A stretch of DNA of 64,000 bases from positions 50,709 through 114,708 of the forward strand of contig NZ_CALFBQ010000014.1 of NCBI RefSeq assembly GCF_937951745.1, written 5' to 3'. Positions 53,017 to 62,112 of this stretch are shown piece by piece; position 1 is the stretch's first letter; each line of letters opens with the position of its first letter. The DNA comes from an uncultured Chloroflexus sp. Its GTDB lineage: Bacteria; Chloroflexota; Chloroflexia; Chloroflexales; Chloroflexaceae. Both the position numbers and the translations under genes were made by a program. Under the pieces are notes generated by a model that ran no database searches, was not told the DNA's origin, and saw nothing but the letters and a program-made list of their open reading frames with translations.

Positions 53017-54363
53017 TTATTGTTTGACTGTTGCTTCAATTGCATCAGCAATAATGGCAACGATCTGATCGATCTGCTCGTAGGTCGTGACCAATGGCGG
53101 AGCGAGACAAATAGTATCGCCCACCACGCGCGTAAAGAGGCCGCGCGCGGTCATCTCTTTCTGCACCCGCGCGCCGACGTTGGCGCTGGCCGGGAAGGGT
53201 TCTTTGGTGGCGGTATCGGCCACTAATTCAACACCAGCCATCATTCCCTTGCCGCGCACATTACCCACGTGCGGCAGTGCGTACAGCTCTTGCAGCCGAC
53301 GCTGCATATAATCGCCTACTTCGGCGGCGCGCTGCACCAACCCTTCGCGCTCGATAATGGCGATATTGGCCAACGCCACTGCGCAGGCGGTCGGGTGCCC
53401 TGAATAGGTGAAGGCGTGCATCCAACGCTTCTCAGGCGGAACCGACTCGATGACTTCGTAGATCCGATCGCTGACGCCAATACCGCCGAGCGGGATATAG
53501 CCCGATGTAATCCCCTTGGCGAACTGGGCAATGTCAGGTTCGATGCCATAGTGCTCAAGCCCAAACCAACGCCCGGTACGACCAAAACCGGTAATCACCT
53601 CGTCGCTAATCAAGAGCACCTCGTAGTAATCACAAATCTCGCGAATCCGCTGGAAATAGTCGTCTTGGGGCGGAATAACGCCACCAGCGCCTTGCACCGG
53701 CTCGGCAATAAAGGCAGCGACCGTCTCTGGGCCTTCGCGCAGAATTGCCTCTTCGAGCAGATTAGCAGCAGCAACGCCATCGCTAAGATGCGGGGTTGGA
53801 TTCACGAAACGGTACGGATACGGCGACTCGATATGAATGAAACCGGGCACGCGCGGCTCGAACATGGGCCAGTAGGCCGGCAAGCCGGTGGCACTCATAG
53901 CCGCCATTGTTACCCCGTGGTACCCCTTCATACGTGAAATGAACTTAACCTTTTCGGGCTTACCAACCGCTTTCCAGTAGAAGCGCGCCGTCTTAAACGA
54001 ACTTTCGGTGCTCTCGGCGCCGCCAGAGGTAAAGAAAAAGTGATTGATGCTCGGATAGAAGAGTTGGCTCAGTTTCTGCCCCAACTGAATAGCGGGTAGA
54101 TTGGTGGAACCGACATACGATGAGTAGTACGCCAACTGCTTCATCTGCGCACAGGCGGCTTCAGCCAGCTCTTCGCGCCCGTGGCCGACATTGACATTCC
54201 ACAGCCCACTGAGACCATCGATGTATTCGCGTCCTTCGGCATCAATGATGATCGACCCGCGTCCGGCCACCCAGATTTTGGGGTTCTGGTGTGCAGTTGG
54301 ATGGGCCAGCGGATGAATTAAGTAGTCGTGGTCGGCCTGAATCTGTTCTTGCAAGTTGTACAC
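53017..54363 (-). CDS. class III PLP aminotransferase (omega-amino acid/beta-alanine type)
   Basis: 448 residues from GTG 54363, with GAGGAGG six bases upstream; the longer frame to 54633 is not supported. Class III fold: FFTSGGAESTESSFKTAR, GYHGVTMAAM, ISDEVITGFGRTGRWFG with the PLP-binding Asp, and the Schiff-base Lys in AQFAKGITSGYIPLGG. The best-known relatives use beta-alanine, omega-amino acids or putrescine with pyruvate. Convergent with panC; in 3-hydroxypropionate-cycle organisms malonate semialdehyde is available, so it may make the beta-alanine needed by PanC, an inference. Confidence 0.85.
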   Translation of the reverse strand: MYNLQEQIQADHDYLIHPLAHPTAHQNPKIWVAGRGSIIIDAEGREYIDGLSGLWNVNVGHGREELAEAACAQMKQLAYYSSYVGSTNLPAIQLGQKLSQLFYPSINHFFFTSGGAESTESSFKTARFYWKAVGKPEKVKFISRMKGYHGVTMAAMSATGLPAYWPMFEPRVPGFIHIESPYPYRFVNPTPHLSDGVAAANLLEEAILREGPETVAAFIAEPVQGAGGVIPPQDDYFQRIREICDYYEVLLISDEVITGFGRTGRWFGLEHYGIEPDIAQFAKGITSGYIPLGGIGVSDRIYEVIESVPPEKRWMHAFTYSGHPTACAVALANIAIIEREGLVQRAAEVGDYMQRRLQELYALPHVGNVRGKGMMAGVELVADTATKEPFPASANVGARVQKEMTARGLFTRVVGDTICLAPPLVTTYEQIDQIVAIIADAIEATVKQ

Positions 54364-54499
54364 GCGCGCCTCCTCGTGGGAAATACTGGTGCTGATGGTT
54401 GGATTGTAGCGGAGAAGGGCAGAGACGGCAAGCGGAGAGTGAGCGAAGGGAAAGAACGCAGTACAATAGAGAACAATCATTCCGACGATGGAGAGCGTT

Positions 54500-55144
54500 A
54501 TGCATTGGCGCACACAGATTGAATTGATCCGGCAGGCGCTGGCTGGGCCGCAGCCATCGCTCGAAGAGATGCTGGTATTGCGTCGGCTTGATGGCGCACC
54601 GTTGCGGCCATTTACGCCGCCACCGGGAGTCACGCCACGCCAATCGGCGGCGTTGCTGCTCCTCTTTCCACACGACGATCAATTGTACTTGCCGTTAACG
54701 GTGCGTTCGAGCCGCGTCACCACCCATCGCGGCGAGGTCTCGTTGCCGGGAGGCGGGATCGATCCCGGCGACGGCGGCGCTACCGGCGCGGCGCTGCGCG
54801 AGGCGCACGAAGAGATTGGGGTTGATCCGGGGCGGGTGGAAGTGCTTGGCGCGCTCACCACTTTCTACATCCCGCCGAGCAACAACTACCTGACGCCAAT
54901 CGTGGGCGCGTACTCAACCTCGTTTGAGCCGAACCACGACCCGGAAGAGGTCGAGAGCGTGTTTACGGTACCGCTCGTTGCGCTGTTTGATCTGGCGACA
55001 GTACGTGAGGAGATTTGGGAACGGAGCGGTACCCGGATGCGGGTGCCGTTTTTTGCCCTCAACGGGTACAAGGTATGGGGAGCGACCGCCCTGCTGTTGA
55101 GCGAATTTGTTGCCCGGTTGCGGCGAGCGGGATGGGGGCAGTAA
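54500..55144 (+). CDS. Nudix hydrolase, CoA pyrophosphatase type
   Basis: 214 residues from ATG 54500 (GGAGAG upstream; a second ATG lies at 54488). The Nudix box is GGGIDPGDGGATGAALREAH followed by EEIGV, with Asp in the place where most Nudix boxes have Glu, which is usual for CoA pyrophosphatases, and the family's extra motif RQSAALLLLFPHDDQLYLPL and RVTTHRGEVSLPG in front. These enzymes cleave CoA to phosphopantetheine and 3',5'-ADP. With panB and panC two genes away the region covers CoA synthesis and turnover. Ends in a hairpin before htrA. Confidence 0.88.
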   Translation: MHWRTQIELIRQALAGPQPSLEEMLVLRRLDGAPLRPFTPPPGVTPRQSAALLLLFPHDDQLYLPLTVRSSRVTTHRGEVSLPGGGIDPGDGGATGAALREAHEEIGVDPGRVEVLGALTTFYIPPSNNYLTPIVGAYSTSFEPNHDPEEVESVFTVPLVALFDLATVREEIWERSGTRMRVPFFALNGYKVWGATALLLSEFVARLRRAGWGQ

Positions 55145-55190
55145 ACCGGTTGCCATACCGATGCATGATAACCGGTGACGGCATTGGGTT

Positions 55191-55214
55191 GGAGCCGCAC
55201 CGCCGGGCGGCTCC
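55191..55214. terminator. hairpin between convergent Nudix and htrA genes (REP-like unit)
   Basis: GGAGCCGC (55191-55198) and GCGGCTCC (55207-55214), loop ACCGCCGG, followed by AAAAGGATTTT. Same unit as 36733-36756. Confidence 0.6.
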
Positions 55215-55223
55215 AAAAGGATT

Positions 55224-56402
55224 TTACCGCAGATTACTCGGTCGTTCGCCCAACGTTACCGTCACATTCTGTTCTTGGCCGTCGCGCAGGATGGTCAATT
55301 CGACCGTATCGCCGGGGCGATATTGCAGTAGCAATTGGCGCAGCGAGGTATTGGCATCGAGGCGTTGGCCGTTCACGGCAGTAATAATATCACCCTCGCG
55401 TAAGCCAGCTTGTGCAGCGGCCGTGTTGGGCAGTACAGCCGATTGACCATTGATTCCGGGATTGATAAATGCACCGTTCTGCACCGGCAAATTGTACTGC
55501 GCCGCCACTTCACCGTCAATCATCAGATAGGTAATGCCGAGGAACGGATAGCGCACTTGACCGGTACGGATGATCTGATCGGCCACATTCGAGAAGATGC
55601 TGCTCGGCACAGCAAAGCCTAAACCTTCTACCGGCGCACTTGTGCCGAAGCCAAAATCGTTGCGCACAACCAAGGTATTGATACCAACGACTTCACCCTT
55701 GAGATTAATAAGCGGGCCACCACTATTGCCACTATTGATAGCAGCGTCGGTCTGGATCAACCCCTCCATCCCACTACCGGGGACCGAACGGTTGAGCGCG
55801 CTGACCACGCCAGCAGTGACCGTATTGCGGAAATTACCGAGCGGGCTACCAATCGCTAGCACCGTCTCACCGGGTTGTAACGCTGCCGAATCGCCAATCA
55901 CCGCCACACCGGGCACTTCACCGTCAACCTTCAGCACTGCAATGTCGTTGAGCGAGTCGGTGCCAACTAACGTAGCTTGCCGGCGCGTACCATCAGCAAA
56001 GAGAATAAAGTAGCGACGACCACCCTCGACGACGTGGTTGTTGGTAATGATGTACCCATCATTGCTAATGATTACGCCACTGCCACTCCCACGACCGGTA
56101 CTACTCTCGACAGTCACCGTCACCACTGCTGGAGCGACCCGCTTCACCGCTTCAACCATTGCATCCGACAGACTGACGACCACTGTATCAGATACTGCCG
56201 GAGATTGGGTGGGCGCAGCGGCGCTGTTGGTTGTCGCCACGACCGGTTGATTCCGCAAAGAGGTCACCGTCGCCGAGACCTGCGCGACGGTTTGGCGCGA
56301 GACGAGGTATCCAACGACACCGCCAGCCGCGCCGCTACCGGCGACACCGATAAAGATGCCAAGCAAAAAGACAAAGATCAATGCCAACCGATTGACATTC
56401 AT
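55224..56402 (-). CDS. htrA: HtrA/DegP-type serine protease with PDZ domain
   Basis: 392 residues, ribosome site GAGGAGG. An N-terminal membrane helix (residues 5-32) anchors it, then a Ser/Ala/Thr linker. The trypsin-like domain has H123 (ITNNHVVEGG), D153 (LNDIAVLKVD) and S227 (NSGNSGGPLIN); a PDZ domain follows from about 300 (LREGDIITAVNGQRL). HtrA proteins degrade misfolded proteins on the outer side of the membrane under stress. It stands downstream of the TIGR01777 gene with a hairpin between them. Confidence 0.95.
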   Translation of the reverse strand: MNVNRLALIFVFLLGIFIGVAGSGAAGGVVGYLVSRQTVAQVSATVTSLRNQPVVATTNSAAAPTQSPAVSDTVVVSLSDAMVEAVKRVAPAVVTVTVESSTGRGSGSGVIISNDGYIITNNHVVEGGRRYFILFADGTRRQATLVGTDSLNDIAVLKVDGEVPGVAVIGDSAALQPGETVLAIGSPLGNFRNTVTAGVVSALNRSVPGSGMEGLIQTDAAINSGNSGGPLINLKGEVVGINTLVVRNDFGFGTSAPVEGLGFAVPSSIFSNVADQIIRTGQVRYPFLGITYLMIDGEVAAQYNLPVQNGAFINPGINGQSAVLPNTAAAQAGLREGDIITAVNGQRLDANTSLRQLLLQYRPGDTVELTILRDGQEQNVTVTLGERPSNLR

Positions 56403-56530
56403 AATGAAACCTCCTCTGCTTCAGGCGACACCCATCGCCATCGCTGAGGGTATCATGGTGCGCCGATTTTAATCTTGGGTTAGAAGCATGTAAGAAGTTG
56501 ATGAGATTCGATCGGGATGTCCGCTATAAC

Positions 56531-56557
56531 GCACAGACACCCCTCGATTGTCTGTGC
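56531..56557 (-). terminator. hairpin between TIGR01777 gene and htrA
   Basis: GCACAGACA (56531-56539) and TGTCTGTGC (56549-56557), 9-bp stem with a nine-base loop, just after the stop of the epimerase-like gene. Confidence 0.6.
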
Positions 56558-56566
56558 ATTACAATC

Positions 56567-57508
56567 TCAATGCGGTATATTCAGCAGATCGCGCAAGGCC
56601 GGTTCGAGGGTAGGAAATTGGAACTGATAGCCAAGATCAAGCGCCTTGCGCGGCACAGCGTTTTGGCCATTGACCACCAGATCGGCCATCTCGCCGAGGG
56701 CGAGGCGCAGGCTAAACTCAGGCACCGGCAACCATGACGGCGAACCGAGCACTTTACCGAGCACGGCGGCAAAATCGCGATTGGCCAGCGCATTCGGCGC
56801 AGCAGCATTAAGCGGCCCGCGCACGCGCTCATTTTCAAGTGCAAAACGGATCAAGCCAACCTCGTCAGCCGGATGGATCCACGGATAGACCTGCGTGCCG
56901 GGCAAAATCGGGCCGCCAATGAGGAGCTTAAACGGGAGCATAATCTGCGGTAACGCACCTGAATTTGGATCTAGCACCAAACCGGTGCGGATCATAACGG
57001 TGCGCACTCCCAACGCCTCGGCCTTAGCCGCTTCGGCTTCCCACGCCACACACACCTGCGCCAGAAAATCACGCCCTGCTGGCGCACTCTCGTCGAGCGG
57101 GGTACTATCGCGATAAAAGCCGTAGTAGCCGACTGCCGAGGCACTGACAAACACGGTAGGACGCTGCTGCGCCGCGGCCATCGCATTGACGATCCCGCGT
57201 GTGCCGATCACACGACTATTGAGGATCTCGGCCTTGTACTGGGGTGTCCAACGCATACCGAGCAGACCCGACGAAATCGGCGCACCGGCCAAATGGATAA
57301 CACCCCAAGCACCGTTGATGTTGGCAAACCACGGCCCCTGCTCAGCAGGTTGCCATGCCACGTATTCAGCAGCGCCGGGCAGTGCAGAACGGGCACGTGC
57401 CGGATCGCGGCTAAAGATGACCAGTTCGTAATCGTTGCGGAGTTCGGCGACCAATTTGCGACCGATTAAGCCAGTCGCTCCGGTAATGACAATGCGTTTA
57501 GTGCTCAT
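56567..57508 (-). CDS. TIGR01777-family NAD(P)-dependent epimerase-like protein
   Basis: 313 residues. Starts MSTKRIVITGATGLIGRKLV (glycine-rich dinucleotide fold), then LAGAPISSGLLGMRWTPQYK and VFVSASAVGYYG with the active-site-like Tyr, and the DUF1731 C-terminus (PSWLPVPEFSLRLALGEMAD). YfcH/SULA-type members of this family are thought to act in cell division or cofactor handling; the reaction is unknown. Alone in its transcript on the minus strand. Confidence 0.92.
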   Translation of the reverse strand: MSTKRIVITGATGLIGRKLVAELRNDYELVIFSRDPARARSALPGAAEYVAWQPAEQGPWFANINGAWGVIHLAGAPISSGLLGMRWTPQYKAEILNSRVIGTRGIVNAMAAAQQRPTVFVSASAVGYYGFYRDSTPLDESAPAGRDFLAQVCVAWEAEAAKAEALGVRTVMIRTGLVLDPNSGALPQIMLPFKLLIGGPILPGTQVYPWIHPADEVGLIRFALENERVRGPLNAAAPNALANRDFAAVLGKVLGSPSWLPVPEFSLRLALGEMADLVVNGQNAVPRKALDLGYQFQFPTLEPALRDLLNIPH

Positions 57509-58340
57509 ACTAGCATCGTACCATGTTCAGCAAGCCTGTCAATGCTGGGTTATGAGTTATGCAGAGCAGCAGAGAGGGTGCATGCCCGCAACCTGTTGTT
57601 AGCGAGCCATAGCCTGCGCTCCGTTGAGAAGAGAACCCGACCCTGAACTTCCACGCCGAAGCCCGCTGCGCGGGCTGATGACCTACCCCCGGCCACCGCT
57701 CCCTCTTGACAGCGGGAGAGGGGGACTGCGTGGTGGGCAACCACGACATTGCTCAAGCGGAACGCAGCAGCGTCTCGTACCCGCCCCAGCGAGCGCGAAG
57801 ACGAGGGTGAGGGTGAAAGGGTAGGGTTATGGCCCTCCCGGCCCCCCTGCTGCAAGCGTAAGAAACCGCGCTACGCACAAGTATGGAGTGTGGTAGTTAG
57901 ACTGCCGTACTCCATAGCAGGGATTGCCACCGCTGAAGCAGAAGCGTGCTGTGAGAGATACGCCCCGCGCCTTTCCAAACCTGTACATCTGTCCTGATCA
58001 GTGGCGTCCGTGTCCCCTTTGCCCTGTGTCAGCCGATCGATCCCTCTGAAGCGGGAGATTGCTTCGAGCGCTCCGCGCTCGCGCAAAAGGATAGGTGAGG
58101 ACGGCATTGCGAGCCGCCAGAGGCGGCGAAGCAATCCCCGGCGCGGATTGAACTCACCCGCTCAGCCAATCCTGTCGCGCGAGCAGGAGCTTGCTTCGGG
58201 CGCTCGGCGCTCGCGCAAGGACAAACGGACAAAATAGGTTTGGCAAATCACGGCTTCCCTCTTATGATGTAAAGACAACACAGATTGGACGTTCATCACA
58301 ATAAAGAGCTGATTCGCACGTAGAAATTCCTCGCACCGGC
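57509..58340. repeat. 830-bp repeat-rich intergenic region
   Basis: No credible gene. Holds the AAGCCCGCTGCGCGGGCTGATGACC-like unit (57658-57682 area) and C-rich/G-rich tracts, an imperfect palindrome TATGGAGT...ACTCCATA (57882-57916) of the ACTGCCGC family, and a MITE-like piece with inverted GATTGCTTCG/CGAAGCAATC (58057-58136). These families recur across the window. Confidence 0.65.
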
Positions 58341-61300
58341 ATGGCACAAATCTTACGCCCGCAACATCGCTTCTGGACTGAGCTGGCAGAGCAGGCAACC
58401 GCTCAGATCAACCAGCGTGGCGTCCTCTACCAAAACCTGCAACGCCGGCTAGCTAATCAGCCGGACGGCGAAGGCGGCGTATGGAGTATGTTGCGCCAGC
58501 GCGCCGACCCGGCCCAATACCGGCCCCAGCGGATCGAGGGGGTGATCGAAGAGACGCTCAACGAAGGCGGCCAGCAAGTGACGGTGTTGCGCAGTCCGAG
58601 CGGGCATTACCTGCGCCTGAGCGCTGCCGAGCGCGAGATTTGGCAAGCGATGGACGGTAGCCGCACTATTGCCCAACTAGCGACGATGGGCTTTCTGCGT
58701 TTCAAGCAATTGCTGCCCATCGCCGGCTTGGTCGAGACGCTGCGCGCGCAGGGATTTCTAAGCGACACGCCAACCGGCATCTACCGGCGTCTGCGCACCC
58801 AACTCGAACAGCGGACAGCAGAGGGCTTGGGCCAACGCCTCCTTAGCCTTACTCATGGACGCAGTTTTTCATTTAGCGGCGCCGATACGCTGTTTGACAC
58901 ACTTTACCGCTGGGTTGGGCGCTGGCTCTTCAATCGCTTCTTTGCCGGGTTGCTCGGTATCATCACCGTGATCGGCGTGATCTGCTACTTTTTGCCGGGC
59001 GTGAGCGGCAGCGACCTCATCAGCGGCGAACAGTTTGCGCTCGACTTTCTGATGTTGGGCATCGCGCTGTTCATCACGCTCACCTTGCACGAAATCGCCC
59101 ACGGCTTGGCGGTGAAACACTTTGGCCGGCATGTGCCGCGAGCAGGGATTATGCTCTATTTCGGCATGCCGGCGGCATTTGTCGATACGAGTGACATTTG
59201 GCTTGCGCCGCGCTATGCCCGCATTCTGGTATCGCTAGCTGGCCCGCTCTGCGATTTGTTGATCGGATCGATTGCCGCGATCATCGCATGGGCCGCGCCA
59301 GACACCATGGGCGGCCTGTGGATGCGCCGGATTGCCACGGCTTCGTATCTGACCGCACTATTTAACTTCAACCCGCTGCTCGAACTCGATGGCTATTTCA
59401 TTCTGGTTGACGCCTTACGCTTGCCGAATCTACGCAACCGGGCGCTCGCCTTTATCGGCGGCCCATTTTGGCAAAAGCTGCGCGCCGGTACGACACTGAA
59501 CCGTGAAGAGCGGATCTTTGCCGGATACGGTCTGTTGAGCGCGACCTATACCGGCATTGCAATTGTGATGGCAACACTCTTCTGGCAACGCCAATTTGCA
59601 AGTATGGCGAGCGAACTCTGGTCAGGCGGCTGGATTGGGCAACTGCTCGCTATTGGGCTCTTCGGACTGGTCATTGCCCCATTGATGATCGGGATAGCAC
59701 TGGCCGGTTGGGGCCTAGTCAAAGCTACCGCGACGTGGTTAGCGCGACGGGGGTATGCACGGAATCCGGTAATTGTTGCTAGCGCATTCGGAATGTTGGC
59801 ACTTGCCGTGAGTTTGTTGCCACTCCGCTTCGGCCTAAGCTTAGAAACCGGCGTATTGCTAACGGCGCTGTGGGTAGCAGCAGTGATTGCACAGTGGTAC
59901 TTGCAACGCGATTATGAAGGCGCATGGATCGGGCGGGCATTAGCGAGCTTCTTGATCATCAGTGTCATCGAATTGATTGCACAAGCTGGGTATCTCATCG
60001 CACCCGATGCGGCACGCCTCTGGTCGGGCATAGAAATCGTTGGCTACGCACTGTTACTCTTCGCCGGTTTTGTTGCTCTGCTCGATGTTGATCTCCACCA
60101 ACAGCGCAGCAGTGCATTGATCGCGAGCGCCCTCCTACTCACCCTTGCCTTTCCTGCTGGCGCCATTGCCGCCGAGATCATCCGCGTAGCGCACCCCGAA
60201 TATAGCCCGTTGTGGGCCTTGATCGCCGCTGTCCCGATCTACAGCGGCGTGATCGGGCAGGCGTTGCTCTTGCCGCTGCTCATCAGTCTGCGCGATGCCC
60301 GGCTCTTTTGGAGCTGGTTATTGCTCTGGTTCGGCATTCTCGCCCAGATTAGCAGTTATTTGCTCGAACTGTTACCCACATGGCGCAACACGCCGCTCAC
60401 GCTCACACTTCTCGTATTGGCAGCCGGACTATGGGCAGCAGCGTGGGCAACGCACCTTGTAACCTTGCGCGGAATCAGCCTCAGTGGGCTGAATTGGCCC
60501 TTGCAACCTGCCCTAGGTGAAACCGTGCGCTTACAGGATGCCTTTCGCCATATGTACATCGGGCTATATCGCTTATTACGCGGGAATTACGGCACCCAAC
60601 GCACCAGAGCCCTCGATAATCGGATGGACGTGCTCGCAGCCACTGCCAACTGGGAAATTACCTTTGACCGCGATCAGGTACGGATCAGCCCGACCGTACT
60701 AGCGCTCCCGCTCAATGTTCAAGCAGCGCGTTACGCCGAAATCTTGCGCTACGCCGTGGCAACCCTTGAACAACTTGCCGGACGCACGTTTACCCAGCGT
60801 GCCTTGCTGGCAGCGTATGATGCACTGCCGTGGCCAGAGCGTGAAGCGCTCGATCGGCATTGTCTGGCACAAATGCCATGGGCACACGACATTTCGCGCG
60901 CGTTTGGTGATGCCCGTGAAGCCCGCGTGCGCTTGCTCCGCCAAATTGAGTTGTTTACCACCTGCGACGACCAAGAGTTGCACGAGCTAGCAGCGGCGTT
61001 TATACCACAACGAGTAGCTGCTGGTGAACTCTTGCTACGGGCCGGTGAACCGCCGCGTGGGATTTGGGTGATTGAAGCGGGTGAAATTCTCGAACGGAAT
61101 GGAGAAGTGGTTCGTGAGCTTCACCGCGGCGATTACTTTGGTGAGCTGCAAGGGCAAGAGGTAACCGACTGCGAGTATCGCGCAAGCATTGAAAGCGATC
61201 TTCTATACTTACCATCGAATGAACTGCAGCGCATGCTGCGCGAAGCAGCGCCACACACTGCTGAAGGCGCTGAACTGCTCGCTCGGATGCGGCTGCTCGA

Positions 61301-61721
61301 ACGGGTACCGCTGCTAGCCGACGTGCCGCGCGCCAGACTGCGCGAGCTGGCTCGTTCTGCCGAGCACATCACCGTTGCAGCACGGCAGGTTATCATCCGA
61401 CAGGGACGCCCCGGCGGGAAACTTTACGTCATTGTCAACGGTCAAGCGGCAGTCCTACGCCAAGAAGAGAGCGAGCACGGGCCAAAAGGGCCAGCGCGAT
61501 TAGTGGCTCGCTTAGGTCCGGCTGAATTTTTCGGCGAGATGGAGCTGCTGCGTGGCACCTTGCCAATCGCTAGCGTCGTCGCCATCACCCCGCTTGAGCT
61601 GATTGCGATTCCACATCAGGCACTGGTACAACTCATCCTAGGTGGCGACCGCCTCACCCGCAAGCTCGAACAGATTAGTAGCGGACGATTGTTGGAGTTG
61701 CGAGAGCGGGCAAAGGCGTGA
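58341..61721 (+). CDS. M50-type membrane metalloprotease fused to tandem cyclic-nucleotide-binding domains
   Basis: 1126 residues. Residues about 70-150 resemble a PqqD-like winged helix (GHYLRLSAAEREIWQAMDGS, then QLLPIAGLVETLRAQGFL). A site-2-protease region follows: zinc motif HEIAH at 250-254 and the third ligand Asp350 in NPLLELDGYF, embedded in helices. Then comes a long hydrophobic part to about 720, a soluble helical region, and two cNMP-binding domains with FGE at 933-935 and 1064-1066. The first keeps the phosphate-binding Arg (YRASIES); in the second it is Ile (LPIASVV). A fusion of intramembrane protease and cNMP sensing suggests proteolysis gated by cAMP, which the nearby cyclases could supply; inferred. 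Confidence 0.82.
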   Translation: MAQILRPQHRFWTELAEQATAQINQRGVLYQNLQRRLANQPDGEGGVWSMLRQRADPAQYRPQRIEGVIEETLNEGGQQVTVLRSPSGHYLRLSAAEREIWQAMDGSRTIAQLATMGFLRFKQLLPIAGLVETLRAQGFLSDTPTGIYRRLRTQLEQRTAEGLGQRLLSLTHGRSFSFSGADTLFDTLYRWVGRWLFNRFFAGLLGIITVIGVICYFLPGVSGSDLISGEQFALDFLMLGIALFITLTLHEIAHGLAVKHFGRHVPRAGIMLYFGMPAAFVDTSDIWLAPRYARILVSLAGPLCDLLIGSIAAIIAWAAPDTMGGLWMRRIATASYLTALFNFNPLLELDGYFILVDALRLPNLRNRALAFIGGPFWQKLRAGTTLNREERIFAGYGLLSATYTGIAIVMATLFWQRQFASMASELWSGGWIGQLLAIGLFGLVIAPLMIGIALAGWGLVKATATWLARRGYARNPVIVASAFGMLALAVSLLPLRFGLSLETGVLLTALWVAAVIAQWYLQRDYEGAWIGRALASFLIISVIELIAQAGYLIAPDAARLWSGIEIVGYALLLFAGFVALLDVDLHQQRSSALIASALLLTLAFPAGAIAAEIIRVAHPEYSPLWALIAAVPIYSGVIGQALLLPLLISLRDARLFWSWLLLWFGILAQISSYLLELLPTWRNTPLTLTLLVLAAGLWAAAWATHLVTLRGISLSGLNWPLQPALGETVRLQDAFRHMYIGLYRLLRGNYGTQRTRALDNRMDVLAATANWEITFDRDQVRISPTVLALPLNVQAARYAEILRYAVATLEQLAGRTFTQRALLAAYDALPWPEREALDRHCLAQMPWAHDISRAFGDAREARVRLLRQIELFTTCDDQELHELAAAFIPQRVAAGELLLRAGEPPRGIWVIEAGEILERNGEVVRELHRGDYFGELQGQEVTDCEYRASIESDLLYLPSNELQRMLREAAPHTAEGAELLARMRLLERVPLLADVPRARLRELARSAEHITVAARQVIIRQGRPGGKLYVIVNGQAAVLRQEESEHGPKGPARLVARLGPAEFFGEMELLRGTLPIASVVAITPLELIAIPHQALVQLILGGDRLTRKLEQISSGRLLELRERAKA

Positions 61722-62040
61722 TGGGTGCATAGCCCGGCGTGCGACCGTTTTTCACCACAGAGGGTACCGGGCGTTTTACCGCAGAGGGCGCGAAGGACGC
61801 GGAGGGTAAACAGGGCACCCCACTCGCCCCTCCTCGTCCGTCCCCACCACGTGCTTTACGCCCTTTGCGGCGTTGCGTTGAGCATCCTACGACTTTGCCT
61901 CCTTCTGAGCATTGACGATGCCCCCAATCCCTCCCCCACTGGGGAAGGGCGCGGCGGTTTTTGACCGCAGAGGGCGCGGAGAACGAAAAGGTTTCTGACC
62001 ACAGCGGGCGCTAAAGGCGCAGGAATGGCTCAGCCCAAAT
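61722..62040. repeat. intergenic repeats (GCAGAGGGCGCGAAGG family)
   Basis: Several copies of ACCACAGAGGG / ACCGCAGAGGGCGCGAAGGA and related text, as at 22160-22215 and 35190-35225, plus a CCCTCCCCCACTGGGG tract. No gene seen. Confidence 0.6.
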
Positions 62041-62045
62041 AGTTA

Positions 62046-62074
62046 TTGACTCAGGCCCGATGATCAGTTATACT
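62046..62074 (+). promoter_or_regulatory. sigma-70-like promoter of lacI-rbsK
   Basis: TTGACT (62046-62051), 17-base spacer, TATACT (62069-62074). Start expected near 62081, inside the operator. Confidence 0.75.
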
Positions 62075-62079
62075 GGCGA

Positions 62080-62103
62080 GCAAACGATTGCGCAAACGAT
62101 TGC
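62080..62103 (+). promoter_or_regulatory. tandem LacI-type operator
   Basis: Two adjacent copies of GCAAACGATTGC (62080-62091, 62092-62103), each a near-palindrome with the CG centre usual for LacI-family sites, overlapping the expected transcript start and 9 bases before the regulator's ATG. Points to autoregulation. Confidence 0.6.
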
Positions 62104-62112
62104 GAAACAAAT

